Origin: Pseudomonas putida
GTDB taxonomy: Bacteria > Pseudomonadota > Gammaproteobacteria > Pseudomonadales > Pseudomonadaceae
Length of the DNA stretch: 64,000 nt
Direction: 5' to 3'
NCBI GenBank assembly: GCA_041879295.1
Contig: CP047152.1
Coordinates: 1,989,501-2,053,500, forward strand
In this document: piece by piece, positions 52,473-61,270 of the stretch
Numbering within the stretch: position 1 is the first letter of the stretch
How the letters are laid out: each line of letters opens with the position of its first letter
The notes under the pieces: generated by a model
The model's input: the letters and a program-made list of their open reading frames with translations, nothing else
Told to the model about the DNA's origin: nothing
Database searches by the model: none
Made by a program: the position numbers and the translations under genes

Positions 52473-53428
52473 CCACTGGCCTCAAGACAGCCGTTACGGC
52501 CAAGGTAATAGCGCTGCAGGTCCTGCGCCAGGGTCAACTGCCCGCTGTAATGGGCGAGGGCCTCGTCGCGCACGTTGTCGATGTGCGGGCTGCGCCGTGG
52601 ATCGTTCTGGTAGCGGGCGCTGAAATGCGTCAGTACCAGGTTGCGCACGCCAGCGGCCTCGGCAAGGCGTGCCACCTCCGCGGCGGTGCTGTGGCCGAAC
52701 GTGCCCCCGGTGCGTTCGGCTACCGCCTGGGTGAAGGTGGCTTCGTGCACCAGTACATCCGCACCCTTGGCAACGGCTGCCAGCAGTTCTGGTTTGTCGT
52801 TGTCCCCGCACACGATCACCCGCCGTGGCGGGCGCGAAGGCCGCAGGTAGTCATTGCCGTTCAGCAGCTGCCCGTTGCACGTCACGGTCAACCCCTTGGC
52901 CAGCTCACCCCACAGCGGACCACGCGGTATGCCCTCGGCTTCCAGGCGCTGGATGTCCAGGCGGGGCTCCGGGTTGGTTTCGGTGAATACGAAACCCACG
53001 CTGGGCACCCGGTGCGACAGTTGCACGGTGGTCACCTGCAGGGTCTCGCTGCGCCATGCGCTCAACGTTTCCACGGGCAACAGGCGCAGCTCGAACGGCA
53101 GGAAGGTGTCGCTGGCAAGCAGGCCCTGGCGTACCCAGTCGTGCAGTGCGGCGGGCAGGATCACTTCCAGCGGCTGGGTGCGCCCGCTCATGCCCGCGCT
53201 GGCCAACAGGCCGGGCAGGCCGAAGCAATGGTCACCATGCACGTGGGTGATGAAGATCGCGCGCAGGTCACGGACCGAAAGCGGGGTGTGTAGCAGCCGG
53301 TGCTGGGTGCCTTCGCCACAATCGACCAGATACCAGTGGCTGCCACTGGCTTCGATCACGGCTGTGGCGCTGACATTGCGTGCCTTGGTGGGCACCCCGG
53401 CGGAGGTGCCGAGGAACAGCAGGTCCAT
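52469..53428 (-). CDS. rnz: ribonuclease Z (tRNA 3'-processing, ElaC)
   Basis: The 319-aa metallo-beta-lactamase-fold enzyme starts [18 protein letters not shown]. Zinc motifs: [18 protein letters not shown], the later DVLVHEATF and the [18 protein letters not shown] / LTHFSARY segments typical of RNase Z. It removes 3' trailers from tRNA precursors or acts as a binuclear phosphodiesterase. It is tail-to-tail with hyuC. Length fits the short ElaC form. Confidence 0.93.
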   Translation of the reverse strand: MDLLFLGTSAGVPTKARNVSATAVIEASGSHWYLVDCGEGTQHRLLHTPLSVRDLRAIFITHVHGDHCFGLPGLLASAGMSGRTQPLEVILPAALHDWVRQGLLASDTFLPFELRLLPVETLSAWRSETLQVTTVQLSHRVPSVGFVFTETNPEPRLDIQRLEAEGIPRGPLWGELAKGLTVTCNGQLLNGNDYLRPSRPPRRVIVCGDNDKPELLAAVAKGADVLVHEATFTQAVAERTGGTFGHSTAAEVARLAEAAGVRNLVLTHFSARYQNDPRRSPHIDNVRDEALAHYSGQLTLAQDLQRYYLGRNGCLEASG

Positions 53429-53515
53429 GCTCAGGGTCCTGTTTCAGGCCAGAAGTGGCCAAGGTGATACGGGGCGCACACCTTAGCCGGATTGCCGCCC
53501 GCCGTCGACGGTCTG

Positions 53516-54061
53516 CTAGTTGGCCTGTCGCCAGATGAGCTTGCTGGTGTCATAACCTTGCTCCCGGGCGATTGTCAGCAGTTGCTCGCGCTGCTGGTCG
53601 GTGACTGCTGGCGTGCGCGAAAGCAGCCACAGGTACTCGCGGTTGGGGTGGCCGACCAGTGCCACGCGGTAGTCCTTGTCGTGGTACAGCACCCAGTACT
53701 CGCCCTTGGTCAGGCCCGGTGCCAGGCGGCTGAACCAGTTGTCGAAGCGCACCCACAGCTTGTCGGTGCTGCCTGGCTGCTGGAGCTCGGCAATACCCTT
53801 GGCTTCATTCCACTGGCCGTCCTTTTCCTGGCAGCGGTTGGTGACGTCGATACGGCCGTCCTCGCGCAAGCCGTAGCGCGCCTCGGACTTCACGCAGTTG
53901 CGTTGGAAGAACATCGGCAGCCGCGCCAGTTCGTACCAGGTACCCTGATAGCGCTGCAGGTCCACCTGCTGGGTGCGCGGCGGTGCCGGGTGATCGTTGC
54001 CGGCGCAGCCGAGCAGGGCCAGGGTCATGCAGGAAAGCAGCAGTGTCGTGCGCAGCGCCAT
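53516..54061 (-). CDS. blc: outer-membrane lipocalin (Blc-like lipoprotein)
   Basis: The 181-aa product has a lipoprotein signal peptide with lipobox ALLGC (~Cys19). The lipocalin barrel follows: the GTWYELARLPMFFQRNCV hallmark, then VTNRCQEKDGQWNEAKG, YWVLYHDKDYRVALVGHPNR and EYLWLLSRTP. Blc proteins bind fatty acids or lysophospholipids at the outer membrane and often respond to envelope stress. AGGAGG-like sequence (caaggaggtcacc) lies upstream of the ATG. Single gene. Confidence 0.9.
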   Translation of the reverse strand: MALRTTLLLSCMTLALLGCAGNDHPAPPRTQQVDLQRYQGTWYELARLPMFFQRNCVKSEARYGLREDGRIDVTNRCQEKDGQWNEAKGIAELQQPGSTDKLWVRFDNWFSRLAPGLTKGEYWVLYHDKDYRVALVGHPNREYLWLLSRTPAVTDQQREQLLTIAREQGYDTSKLIWRQAN

Positions 54062-54475
54062 GGGTGACCTCCTTGGAGTGGATGGGGCTTACTTGGGGTT
54101 TGATGCGTTCGCGGGGCAAAAGTTGTGTGGGAGTGGGGCATGTCATTAAATTGCATTGTGGCTGCGGGGGCATGTCTCAAGAGTCATTTCGACCGTGAGA
54201 TCGAGCGCCGCCCGCGCGGCGCATCGCGAGCTGCGCTCGCTCCTACGTTCGTTTCGGGCCAATTATTCCTGGGGCAGAGGCGCGCGCCCGCCTCGATATT
54301 GTGTGGAACAAACAAGGCGGTCGCGCGCGCTGGTGCAGGCAATACTGGCCCGAAACAAACGTAGGAGCGAGCGCAGCTCGCGATGCGCCGCGCGGGCGGC
54401 GCTCGATCTCCCAAACAACATCCTCCTAAAGGCATGCACCTCCAAACTGATGCACCTCGCGCCAAACAGAGCACC
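54062..54475. other. 414-base spacer holding element copy C
   Basis: Between the blc start and the nhaB stop there is no gene. Bases 54199-54408 are copy C of the palindromic element. The ~135 bases on the blc side contain the blc promoter region, which I could not resolve into -35/-10. Confidence 0.6.
54199..54408. repeat. ~210-bp palindromic element, copy C (inverted)
   Basis: Arms of ~55 bp (54199-54253 and 54354-54408) match those of copies A and B. The centre aligns with A and B only after reverse-complementing (ggccagta, gcgcgcgcgaccg, cttgtttgt, atatcgag, acaggaat-like), and it is ~10 bp shorter. Copies in both orientations 45 kb apart show a dispersed family. Confidence 0.85.
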
Positions 54476-55978
54476 TCACAGCCAGTACGTCACCGCCCAC
54501 CACCCCAACCCGCCCATCACCACGGTATAGGGCAGCGCCATCCACACCATCCGCCCGTACGACAGCCGAATCAGCGGCGCAATGGCCGAGGTCAGCAGGA
54601 ACAGGAACGCCGCCTGGCCGTTCGGCGTCGCCACGCTTGGCAGGTTGGTGCCGGTGTTGATCGCCACTGCCAGTGTTTCGAAATGCTCGCGGCTCATGCT
54701 GCCATCGAGAAATGCCTGCTTCACTTCGGTGATGTAGATGGTGGCAACGAACACATTGTCGCTGATCGCCGACAGCAAGCCGTTGGCCAGATACAGCATG
54801 CCCGGTTGCTGTTCGGTCGGCAGCGTCAGTACCCAGCTGATCAATGGGCTGAACAGCTGCTGCTGATGAATCACCGCGACCACGGCGAAGAACACCACCA
54901 ACAGCGACGTGAACGGCATGGCGTCCTGGAAGGCACGGCCCAGGCGGTGCTCGTCGGTGATGCCGGTGAAGGCCGTGATCAGCACGATCACCATCAGGCC
55001 GATCAGGCCGACCTCGGCCACATGCAGGCCCAGGCAGATGATCAGGACCAGCGCGGCGAGCCCTTGTACCCACAGCGCGATGCGCTGGGCCTGGGTACGC
55101 GCGGCATCGTCTTCGGCCGCATAGGCGGTCAGCACCTGGCGCACCGGTTCGGGCATCAGCGTGCCGTAGCCGAACAGGCGCACTTTTTCCAGCAGCACGC
55201 AAGTCACCAGACCTGCACCCAGCACTGGTAGCGATACGGGCGCCACCTTGAAGAAGAAGTCGACGAAGTGCCAACTCATCTCGTGGCCGATCAGCAGGTT
55301 CTGCGGCTCGCCCACCAACGTGCAGACGCCGCCCAGGGCGGTACCCACAGCGCCATGCATCAGCAGGCTGCGCAGGAAGGCGCGGAACTGGTCGAGGTCT
55401 TCACGGTGCAGTTGCGCAACGTGGTGGTCGCTGTCCAGTGCGCTCTCCTCGCGCGGGTTGGCCCCGGACGCGACGCGGTGGTACACCGCGTAGAAGCCGA
55501 CTGCGGCGCTGATGATCACCGCAGTGACTGTCAGCGCATCAAGAAACGCGGAAAGAAACGCCGACAGCACGCAAAACAGCAATGACAGAATGGCCTTTGA
55601 GCGCACCCCAAGCAAAATGCGTGAGAACAGGAACAGCAGCAGTTCTTTCATGAAGTGGATGCCGGCGACCATGAACATCAGCAGCAGGAGTACCGGGAAG
55701 TTGTGCTGCAGTTCCTCGTACAGCGCCTGCGGCGTGGTCATTTGCAGCAGCATGGCTTCGATCAGCAACAAGCCACCGGGCATCAACGGGTAGCATTTCA
55801 GGGCCATGGCCAAGGTGAAGATGAACTCAAGCACCAGTGCCCAGCCGGTCGCAACCGGGCCAATGGTTACCAACAACAGCGGGTTGAGCACCAGAAACAG
55901 GCAGATGACCACCTTGTACCAAAACGGCGACTTGCCCAGGAAACCGTGGGCGAGAGCGCCGGTCAGGGGGCGTGACAT
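54476..55978 (-). CDS. nhaB: Na+/H+ antiporter NhaB
   Basis: The 500-aa membrane protein starts [20 protein letters not shown], and twelve or so helices are visible. NhaB-type features: [40 protein letters not shown] (conserved Asp), [20 protein letters not shown] and [20 protein letters not shown]. It exports Na+ in exchange for protons. Single gene divergent from the dienoyl-CoA isomerase gene, with a 150-base spacer. Confidence 0.93.
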   Translation of the reverse strand: MSRPLTGALAHGFLGKSPFWYKVVICLFLVLNPLLLVTIGPVATGWALVLEFIFTLAMALKCYPLMPGGLLLIEAMLLQMTTPQALYEELQHNFPVLLLLMFMVAGIHFMKELLLFLFSRILLGVRSKAILSLLFCVLSAFLSAFLDALTVTAVIISAAVGFYAVYHRVASGANPREESALDSDHHVAQLHREDLDQFRAFLRSLLMHGAVGTALGGVCTLVGEPQNLLIGHEMSWHFVDFFFKVAPVSLPVLGAGLVTCVLLEKVRLFGYGTLMPEPVRQVLTAYAAEDDAARTQAQRIALWVQGLAALVLIICLGLHVAEVGLIGLMVIVLITAFTGITDEHRLGRAFQDAMPFTSLLVVFFAVVAVIHQQQLFSPLISWVLTLPTEQQPGMLYLANGLLSAISDNVFVATIYITEVKQAFLDGSMSREHFETLAVAINTGTNLPSVATPNGQAAFLFLLTSAIAPLIRLSYGRMVWMALPYTVVMGGLGWWAVTYWL

Positions 55979-56128
55979 AAATATGTATCCTTATAATTCA
56001 GCGATGGCGCACGGTGCCGGATCTGCGCGTCTTAGGCAAGGTGTGCAGTCCCGTTTTTGGCACAAGTACGGCCATTGGGCTGGGTTACCATCGGTGGCAT
56101 GAACCTTTTACCCACAGGAGTGCCGCCC

Positions 56129-56941
56129 GTGACCGAGTACAGTGCATTCAAGGTCGAACTGACCGATAGCATCGCCCACGTTCAAATCAACCGCCCGGAG
56201 AAGGTCAACGCGATGAACGCGGCTTTCTGGGAAGAGATCCTCGACATCTTCCAGTGGATCGATGACACCGATGCCGTGCGTGCTGTGGTGATCAGCGGTG
56301 CCGGCAAGCATTTCTCCGCCGGTATCGACCTGATGATGCTGGCTTCGCTGGCCGGGCAGATGGGCAAGGACGTGGGCCGCAATGCACGCTTCCTGCGCAA
56401 GACCATCCAGCGGCTGCAGGCCTCGTTCACCGCCGTGGACACGTGCCGCAAGCCGGTGCTGGCGGCGGTTCAGGGCTATTGCATTGGCGGGGCCATTGAC
56501 CTGATCGCCGCCTGCGACATGCGCTACTGCAGTGTTGATGCGCAATTCTCGATCAAGGAAATCGACATGGGCATGGCTGCCGATGTTGGCACATTGCAAC
56601 GTTTGCCACGCATCATCGGCGACGGCATCATGCGTGAGCTGGCGTTTACCGGGCGCAATGTCGAGGCTGACGAGGCGTTGCGTATCGGCCTGGTCAACCG
56701 AGTCTATGATGATCAGGCCGCTCTGATGGACGGCGTCTTTGCCATCGCCCGCGAGATTGCCGCAAAATCGCCGATCGCTGTGGCCGGCACCAAGGAAATG
56801 CTCAGCTACATGCGTGACCATCGCATCGACGATGGCCTGGACTACATTGCCACCTGGAACGCCGCAATGCTGCAGTCCGAAGACCTGCGCGTGGCTGTGG
56901 CGGCGCACATGAGCAAACAGAAACCGACGTTCGCCGACTGA
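56129..56941 (+). CDS. crotonase-family enzyme, probably delta(3,5)-delta(2,4)-dienoyl-CoA isomerase
   Basis: The 270-aa product is read from a GTG at 56129, 8 bases after AGGAG; an ATG at 56099 in the same frame lacks such a site. Crotonase oxyanion segments: GKHFSAGIDLMMLASL and GYCIGGAIDLIAACDMRYC. The segment IKEIDMGMAADVGTLQRLP carries the Glu and Asp that define dienoyl-CoA isomerases (ECH1 type), which move double bonds during breakdown of odd-position unsaturated fatty acids. An enoyl-CoA hydratase would have Glu elsewhere in the loop. It is 36 bases upstream of nudC. Confidence 0.85.
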   Translation: MTEYSAFKVELTDSIAHVQINRPEKVNAMNAAFWEEILDIFQWIDDTDAVRAVVISGAGKHFSAGIDLMMLASLAGQMGKDVGRNARFLRKTIQRLQASFTAVDTCRKPVLAAVQGYCIGGAIDLIAACDMRYCSVDAQFSIKEIDMGMAADVGTLQRLPRIIGDGIMRELAFTGRNVEADEALRIGLVNRVYDDQAALMDGVFAIAREIAAKSPIAVAGTKEMLSYMRDHRIDDGLDYIATWNAAMLQSEDLRVAVAAHMSKQKPTFAD

Positions 56942-56977
56942 TCGGGCCGGGGGACGCGCAGTAAAGGAACCCCCGAC

Positions 56978-57808
56978 ATGTCAGCACGCTGGACTACCGC
57001 AGTACTCGACCCACAGATGACCGGGGGGCTGGCCGTGGCCCGCAGCCCTGAAGGGTTTCTGGTGGACGCCAACGGCGCGCTGTTCCCCCGCGACTGGCTC
57101 AAGCGCCAGGACCTCGACGTGCTGTGCGAACACGGCATCGGCCACTTTGACGGCCAGCCGGTATTTTTGCTGGAACTGCGCAGCGCCACCGATGTGCCCG
57201 GCTACAGCTGGCGCGGCCTGCGTGCGTTCATGCTCGAAGGCGACTCCGACACCTACAAGGTGCTGGGCTATGCCGCACAAATCGGCACCTGGGCCCGCGA
57301 GCACCGCTTCTGCGGCAGTTGCGGCCAGGCGATGACGCAAATTCGCTGGGAGCGGGCGATGTACTGCCAGCCCTGCGACCTGCGCAGCTATCCGCGTATT
57401 TCACCCAGCATGATCGTGCTGGTGACCCGCGGCGATGAAATCCTGCTGGCGCGTTCGCCACGCTTCGTCACCGGGGTGTACAGCACCTTGGCAGGTTTTG
57501 CCGAGCCGGGTGAGTCGGCCGAAGACTGTCTGGTGCGCGAAGTGCGTGAAGAAGTAGCGGTGGAGGTGCAGAACATCCAGTACGTCGGCAGCCAGTGCTG
57601 GCCGTTTCCGCATTCGATGATGCTCGGTTTCCATGCCGAGTACGCCGGTGGCGAGATTGTCATGCAACCGGACGAGATCGAGGACGCCAAGTGGTTCAGC
57701 GTTCACGACCTGCCGCCGCTGCCGGCGGGGCGGTCCATTGCCCGGTACTTGATCGATCTGTATGTTGCGCGGCGGCTGGGCTGTGATATCCCTGCTTTCC
57801 CGTCCTAG
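56978..57808 (+). CDS. nudC: NAD(H) pyrophosphatase / RNA NAD-decapping Nudix enzyme
   Basis: The 276-aa product has an N-terminal domain, a zinc ribbon (CGSCGQAM and YCQPC, ~residues 111-134) and a Nudix box ([20 protein letters not shown]). The NudC signature normally read as SQPWPFPxS is SQCWPFPHS here, with Pro replaced by Cys. Hydrolyses NAD(H) to NMN(H) and AMP and removes NAD caps from RNA. Length is close to the family norm. The ATG has AAAGGA upstream. Confidence 0.92.
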   Translation: MSARWTTAVLDPQMTGGLAVARSPEGFLVDANGALFPRDWLKRQDLDVLCEHGIGHFDGQPVFLLELRSATDVPGYSWRGLRAFMLEGDSDTYKVLGYAAQIGTWAREHRFCGSCGQAMTQIRWERAMYCQPCDLRSYPRISPSMIVLVTRGDEILLARSPRFVTGVYSTLAGFAEPGESAEDCLVREVREEVAVEVQNIQYVGSQCWPFPHSMMLGFHAEYAGGEIVMQPDEIEDAKWFSVHDLPPLPAGRSIARYLIDLYVARRLGCDIPAFPS

Positions 57809-57847
57809 CTGCAGTGAACAATGTGCTCCGACTAGGCGCCGGGCGCA

Positions 57848-57868
57848 GGCAATGGTCATTCCATTGCC
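57848..57868. terminator. convergent-gene hairpin, possible terminator
   Basis: An 8-bp perfect stem ggcaatgg/ccattgcc with a 5-base loop lies between the 3' ends of nudC and the TauE/SafE gene. No T-tract follows on either strand, so termination is only suggested by position. Confidence 0.3.
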
Positions 57869-57876
57869 AAAGCCGC

Positions 57877-58656
57877 TCAGGCCTGCCCGAACCAGTGTTG
57901 CCACGCTAAGCGCACGGTCAACGCCAGCACCACGGTGATGAACACCGGGCGGATGAACTTGCTGCCACCGCTGATTGCCGTGCGTGCGCCGAAAAAGGCG
58001 CCGACCATCACCGACAGGCCCATGCACAGGCCAACGATGTAGTCCACCTGCCCGGAAATGATGAATACCGTCAGCGCCGCGATGTTGCTGACGAAGTTCA
58101 TGCTGCGCGCCACGCCGCTGGCGCGTACCAGGTCGATGGGGTACAGCAGCAGGGTACTGACGGTCCAGAACGCCCCGGTACCCGGTCCGGCCACGCCGTC
58201 GTAGAAGCCCAGGGTGAAGCCTTGCGGCACTTGCCACTTTTTCCTGATCGGTGCATCGGCATCCAGCGGTGCCTTGGGCGTGCCGCCGAACAACAGGTAG
58301 ATGCCACAGGCGAAGACGATCACCGGCAGCATCTTGTTCAGCCATTCGGCTGGCATGTAGTGGGCGATGACGGCGCCGAGCAACGCCCCGGTCAGGGTGG
58401 CGAACAATGCCGGGCGCCACTGCGCCGGATGGAACAGTTTGCGTTTGTAGTAAGTGAAACTTGCGGTGGCCGAGCCGAAGGTGGAACTGAGCTTGTTGGT
58501 GCCCAGCACCAGGTGCGGCGGCATGCCGGCAGTGAGCAGGGCCGGGGTGGTGAGCAAACCGCCGCCACCGGCGATGGCATCGATGAAACCGGCGACGAAG
58601 GCGACCAGGGCCAGGATCAGCAGGGTGAGGGGTTCTACGGTAAGTTCGAAGGGCAT
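57877..58656 (-). CDS. TauE/SafE-family (DUF81) membrane permease
   Basis: The 259-aa product is read from the ATG at 58656 (MPFELTVEPLTLLILALVAF). Eight or so helices include the two internal repeats marked by FIDAIAGGGGLLTTPALL and LGFYDGVAGPGTGAFWTV. Family members export or take up sulfite, sulfoacetate, taurine or other organic anions; nothing nearby fixes the substrate. Convergent with nudC. Confidence 0.88.
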   Translation of the reverse strand: MPFELTVEPLTLLILALVAFVAGFIDAIAGGGGLLTTPALLTAGMPPHLVLGTNKLSSTFGSATASFTYYKRKLFHPAQWRPALFATLTGALLGAVIAHYMPAEWLNKMLPVIVFACGIYLLFGGTPKAPLDADAPIRKKWQVPQGFTLGFYDGVAGPGTGAFWTVSTLLLYPIDLVRASGVARSMNFVSNIAALTVFIISGQVDYIVGLCMGLSVMVGAFFGARTAISGGSKFIRPVFITVVLALTVRLAWQHWFGQA

Positions 58657-58740
58657 GGAGTTTTGGCAGGCAGGGAGGCAAGGAGGCGGCAAAGTGCCGC
58701 ACTAGAAGGGAAGCATGGTAATCCTGGGGAAGGTGTGTTG

Positions 58741-58816
58741 CCAGTACCGGCCCTTTCGCGGGTAAACCCGCATAATCCCGTAGGAGCAGGTTCACCCGCG
58801 AAAGGGCTGGTACTGG
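58741..58816. repeat. inverted REP pair
   Basis: ccagtaccggccctttcgcg (58741) and its near-perfect inverse ending at 58816 bracket the space just before the hydrolase stop. Confidence 0.85.
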
Positions 58817-58824
58817 CGAAAACA

Positions 58825-59655
58825 TCAATTACGAATAAACGCCAGCAAATCCGCATTGATCACATCGGCATGGGTGGTCGGCATGCCATGCGGGTAGCCT
58901 TTGTAGGTTTTCAGCGTGCCATTGGGCAGCAGCTTGGCCGACAGCACCCCGGAATTCTCATACGGCACGATCTGGTCGTCGTCGCCGTGCATCACCAGCA
59001 CGGGCTGCTTGATGCCCTTGAGGTCCTCGGTGAAATCGGTCTGGGAAAACGCCACGATGCCATCGTAATGGGCCTTTGCACTGCCGATCATGCCTTGGCG
59101 CCACCAGTTGCCAATGATGCCTTCGCTGGCTTCGGCCCCAGGGCGGTTGTAGCCGTAGAACGGCCCTGCTGGCACGTCCCGGTAGAATTGCGCCCGGTTG
59201 CTGGCAACCTGGGCCTGGAAACCGTCGAATACCGACTTGGGCAGGCCACCGGGGTTGCCGGGGGTTTGCACCATCAAAGGGGGTACGGCCGCGATCAGCA
59301 CGGCCTTGGCCACCTTGTCTTCAGGGTGCCGAGCCATGTAGCGCACCACTTCGCCGCCGCCGGTCGAGTGGCCGACATGCACGGCGCCCTGGGTGCCCAG
59401 GTGGGCAACCACTGCGGCTACGTCGTCGGCATAGTGGTCCATGTCGTGGCCGTCCCATACCTGGCTGGAGCGGCCATGGCCCCGCCGGTCGTGGGCGACC
59501 ACGCGGTAACCCTGGGCGAGGAAGAACAGCATCTGCGCGTCCCAGTCATCGGCACTGAGCGGCCAGCCGTGGTGGAAGTGGATCACCGGCGCATCGCGCG
59601 GGCCCCAGTCCTTGTAGAAGATCTGTACACCGTCCTTCGTGGTTACATAGCTCAT
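58825..59655 (-). CDS. alpha/beta hydrolase, non-heme chloroperoxidase-like
   Basis: The 276-aa product has an alpha/beta fold: FHHGWPLSADDWDAQM (oxyanion), the nucleophile in VGHSTGGGEVVRY (Ser ~100), the acid in LVMHGDDDQIVP and the final His in PHGMPTTH. The start MSYVTTKDGVQIFYKDWGPR is typical of arylesterase/perhydrolase-type enzymes labelled chloroperoxidase. These are mainly esterases; haloperoxidase activity is a side reaction. Single gene flanked by REP pairs. Confidence 0.88.
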   Translation of the reverse strand: MSYVTTKDGVQIFYKDWGPRDAPVIHFHHGWPLSADDWDAQMLFFLAQGYRVVAHDRRGHGRSSQVWDGHDMDHYADDVAAVVAHLGTQGAVHVGHSTGGGEVVRYMARHPEDKVAKAVLIAAVPPLMVQTPGNPGGLPKSVFDGFQAQVASNRAQFYRDVPAGPFYGYNRPGAEASEGIIGNWWRQGMIGSAKAHYDGIVAFSQTDFTEDLKGIKQPVLVMHGDDDQIVPYENSGVLSAKLLPNGTLKTYKGYPHGMPTTHADVINADLLAFIRN

Positions 59656-59732
59656 GGTCGTGTCTCCTGGGTGCAGGAAGCGAAGGGAGCTATTGAGAAT
59701 AGGAGGAATTTTGGCAGGTATCAGGAAGTTGT

Positions 59733-59817
59733 ATTGCCTGTGCGGGCCTCTTCGCGGGTGAACCCGCTCCTACACTGTGAGGTCCCTTTCACCCGCGAAG
59801 AGGCCCGCACAGGCAAT
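59733..59817. repeat. REP pair forming a perfect 30-bp inverted repeat
   Basis: Bases 59733-59762 and 59788-59817 are perfect reverse complements over 30 bp, separated by 25 bases that carry one cccgctcctac end. The outer part (attgcctgtgcgggcctc) lies outside the usual REP core, so the dyad is longer than in the other pairs. Confidence 0.9.
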
Positions 59818-59828
59818 CCTGATGCCCT

Positions 59829-61118
59829 TCAGACACGGTCGCGCATGCGGTACCAGGCTTTTGCCGCAGCTTCCAAAGGCGCAGCCAGCAGGTCGCCGCC
59901 GGGGAAGCGGCCGTTGTCGATGCCTTGGTACAGCGCCAACAGGTCTTCATCGCCGAGAATGGCATCGCTGACCGCACGCGCCGCCGCCAGGGTCGGCAGT
60001 ACGCCATGACCGGAGAAGCCCTGCAGCCAGTAGCGCTGGCCCTCGCGACCGACGTCCGGGGTGCGCTTGATGCTGCAATCGATGTGGCCGCCCCAGGCAT
60101 AGTCGATTGCCACCCCGGCCAGTTGCGGGAACACCCGCTCCAGGTACGGGCGGGTGGCACTGGCGACGTCCTTGGGAATGCCGCCCAGGTAGGTGCAGCC
60201 ACCGCCGAACAGCAGGCGGTGGTCCGGAGTGAGGCGGAAGTAGTCGGGTACGAACTGGTTGTCGATCACGCAACTGTTGCGAGGTAATAGCGAATGGGCA
60301 AAGTCGGCATCCAGAGGCGCAGTGGCTACCTGGTAGGAACCGACGGGCAACAGGCGGCGCGACAGGCCCCGGTCAAGGCGGTCGATGTAGGCGTTGCAGG
60401 CCAGCACCAACACCTGGCAGCGAACTTCGCCACGGTCGGTGCGGGCGACATAGCCGTCGCGAGCCTGCTGGTAGCTGAGCACCTGGCTCTGTTCGTAGAT
60501 TCGCCCGCCAGCAGCCTCGATGGTACTGGCCAGGCCCTGCGCCAGTTTCAGCGGGTTGAGGTGGGCACCTTTGGCGTCGTACAGCGCGGCCTGGTAGCGC
60601 GGGCTGTCGATCCATTGCGGCAACTCGTCACGGCCGATCAGGCGCAGGGCGTCGTAACCCCATTTATGCTCGGCATCATGCAGGGCCTCTTCGAGCATTT
60701 TCACCCGGCGCGGCAATACCGCAGTCCACAGGCTGCCCTGCCGGTAGTCGATGTCGAAGCCGTGGCGTTGGGGCAGTTCGCGCATCTCGTCGGCGGCCCA
60801 GCACATGCTGGCCCATAGCCGTTGGGTACGTTCGAGGCCAAGGGCCTGCTCCAGCGGCGGCATGTCGCACGACCAGCCCAACAGCGCCTGGCCACCGTTG
60901 CGACCGGAGGCCGCCCAGGCAACCCGGCTGGCTTCCAGCAGCGTTACGCGTTTGCCGGCCAGGGTCAGGCGCAGGGCAGTGTGCAGGCCGCTGAAACCGG
61001 CGCCGATGATCAGCACGTCGGTGTCCTGGGGGCCTTGCAGGGTAGGGCGTAATGGGATGTTGGCGGGGTAGGTCTGGGCGTAGTAACTGGCGACGTGCTG
61101 GGCGGATTGTTTGAACAT
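59829..61118 (-). CDS. FAD-dependent oxidoreductase, PuuB/DadA-like
   Basis: The 429-aa product has the FAD motif LIIGAGFSGLHTALRLTLAG (~residues 35-54), GRNGGQALLGWSCDMP as in gamma-glutamylputrescine oxidases, a substrate domain, and LQGFSGHGVLPTLAAARAVS at the end contacting FAD. Family members oxidise amines or D-amino acids, producing H2O2 or passing electrons on. The N-terminus HVASYYAQTYPANIPLRPTL also fits PuuB. No polyamine genes are adjacent, so the substrate is open. Its upstream region is AT-rich. Confidence 0.85.
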   Translation of the reverse strand: MFKQSAQHVASYYAQTYPANIPLRPTLQGPQDTDVLIIGAGFSGLHTALRLTLAGKRVTLLEASRVAWAASGRNGGQALLGWSCDMPPLEQALGLERTQRLWASMCWAADEMRELPQRHGFDIDYRQGSLWTAVLPRRVKMLEEALHDAEHKWGYDALRLIGRDELPQWIDSPRYQAALYDAKGAHLNPLKLAQGLASTIEAAGGRIYEQSQVLSYQQARDGYVARTDRGEVRCQVLVLACNAYIDRLDRGLSRRLLPVGSYQVATAPLDADFAHSLLPRNSCVIDNQFVPDYFRLTPDHRLLFGGGCTYLGGIPKDVASATRPYLERVFPQLAGVAIDYAWGGHIDCSIKRTPDVGREGQRYWLQGFSGHGVLPTLAAARAVSDAILGDEDLLALYQGIDNGRFPGGDLLAAPLEAAAKAWYRMRDRV

Positions 61119-61235
61119 GCCGGGTTTCCGTGAAAATTATTGTGTTTATTTTCATGAAAAGTTAGCAGTTAAATTTCACGCTGCCAATGTGTTGGTCGGG
61201 TTTTGTGGTTTGCCTGTTGTTAATGTGTTGCCTGG

Positions 61236-61270
61236 GCTGGCCTCTTCGCGGGTGAACCCGCTCCTACAGG
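61236..61270. repeat. single REP unit overlapping the topB 3' end
   Basis: ggctggcctcttcgcgggtg with gaacccgctcctacaggg. Bases 61264-61266 inside this unit are the topB stop codon. The remaining 61119-61235 is an AT-rich leader for the oxidoreductase with no gene. Confidence 0.8.
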
